A stretch of 64,000 nt of DNA from Taklimakanibacter albus (GTDB taxonomy: Bacteria > Pseudomonadota > Alphaproteobacteria > Rhizobiales > Aestuariivirgaceae), in assembly GCF_016595235.1 (NCBI RefSeq), contig NZ_JAENHL010000007.1, positions 781,834 to 845,833 on the forward strand. Direction: 5' to 3'. Shown piece after piece: positions 63,594-64,000 of this stretch. Every line of letters starts with the position of its first letter. The first letter of the stretch is position 1. The notes under the pieces were generated by a model, which worked only from the letters and a program-made list of their open reading frames with translations, was not told where the DNA came from and searched no databases. Both the position numbers and the translations under genes were made by a program.

Positions 63594-64000
63594 ATGCCTG
63601 CCTTCAAGACCCTCGATCAGCTCGACGCCCGGAATAAGCGTGTTGTCGTCCGCGTCGATCTCAACGTGCCGATCGAGAATGGCGAAGTGCGTGATGCGAC
63701 CCGCATCGAGCGCATCGAGCCGACCATCAAGGAGCTCCTGGACAAGGGGGCTGCGGTCATCCTGCTCGCCCATTTCGACCGGCCGAAGGGCAAGGTCGTG
63801 CCGGAAATGTCCTTGCGGCCGATTGCACCGGCGCTCGAAAAGGTGCTTGGCCGCCCTGTCACTTTCGTCTTCTCCGATTGGCATGACGGCAAGGCGATCG
63901 ATGCCGCGAAGAACGCCAAGCCCGGCCAGTGCCTTCTCATGGAGAATACCCGCTATCATGCGGGCGAAGAGAAGAACGATGAAGCGCTCGCCAGGATCTT
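63594..64000 (+). CDS. pgk: Phosphoglycerate kinase, 3' end cut by window
   Basis: The first 135 codons are visible. FKTLDQLDARNKRVVVRVDL with NVPIENGEVRDATRIERIEP is the conserved N-terminal substrate site, followed by LLAHFDRPKGKVVPEMSLRP. ENTRYHAGEEKND is the later 3-phosphoglycerate motif. GGGAG precedes three consecutive possible starts (GTG, TTG, ATG); the ATG is given. The gene begins 41 bp after tkt. Confidence 0.96.
   Translation, partial: MPAFKTLDQLDARNKRVVVRVDLNVPIENGEVRDATRIERIEPTIKELLDKGAAVILLAHFDRPKGKVVPEMSLRPIAPALEKVLGRPVTFVFSDWHDGKAIDAAKNAKPGQCLLMENTRYHAGEEKNDEALARI

Overview
The window is GC-rich DNA (about 60-65% by eye) from an alphaproteobacterium, most likely of the order Hyphomicrobiales (Rhizobiales). 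Supporting signs are the order tolQ-tolR-tolA-tolB-pal-cpoB-tilS-ftsH-folP-glmM, a DUF4164-zapA-(6S RNA)-ygfA block next to tkt, an RpoH-type sigma factor with matching heat-shock promoter sequences, and several families of palindromic intergenic repeats typical of rhizobial genomes. No genus can be named from the sequence alone. I saw no transposase, phage gene, CRISPR array or plasmid function.

Layout. 1-6.5 kb (minus strand): an operon for an aspartoacylase-like deacylase, a family 5 solute-binding protein, two Dpp/Opp permeases and two ATPases (the last cut by the window edge). A perfect palindrome of the GntR-operator type lies upstream. 6.7-12.3 kb: small secreted proteins, an SRPBCC protein, a class III nucleotide cyclase, an M20 peptidase and a cyclopropane fatty acid synthase. 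12.4-13.9 kb: tRNA-Glu(CTC) beside a degraded, more AT-rich patch that holds the tail of a type I secretion adaptor. 13.9-17.4 kb: DUF6476-like protein, rluD-type pseudouridine synthase, DUF4239-like protein and rpoH. 17.4-24.7 kb: a CAP-domain protein, three tandem paralogous membrane proteins, a P450-ACP-hydrolase operon and a first FtsH. 24.8-33.5 kb: small membrane and secreted proteins, a MepA-like membrane protein, purA, two tandem MuiA-like (DUF4139) proteins and a glycine-rich secreted protein. 33.7-38.6 kb: serA and serC, an outer-membrane beta-barrel protein and an EamA transporter. 38.6-51 kb (minus): glmM, folP, the second ftsH, tilS, cpoB, an expanded pal cluster, and tolB, tolA, tolR, tolQ. 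51.3-55.2 kb (minus): ybgC, ruvB, a membrane protein gene, ruvA, a toxin-antitoxin pair and ruvC, nearly all with overlapping ends. 55.2-61.3 kb: a secreted hydrolase, yebC, a YmdB-type phosphoesterase, 5-formyl-THF cyclo-ligase, a candidate 6S RNA, a BKACE enzyme with a divergent CGNR regulator, and zapA with a DUF4164 gene. 61.5-64 kb: tkt followed directly by pgk (cut by the window edge).

Most of the window is housekeeping. The parts most worth a second look are: (i) the compact P450-ACP-hydrolase operon, whose P450 seems to lack the ExxR motif; (ii) the three tandem membrane paralogs, with a distant fourth 5 kb away; (iii) the pal cluster, with two lipoprotein Pal genes, one non-lipidated OmpA-domain gene whose signal-peptide codons overlap an intrinsic terminator, and the C-terminal remnant of a further copy; (iv) the toxin-antitoxin pair embedded in the ruv operon; (v) the BKACE/CGNR pair with two matching operators; and (vi) double-hairpin repeats whose arms differ between copies but remain self-complementary.
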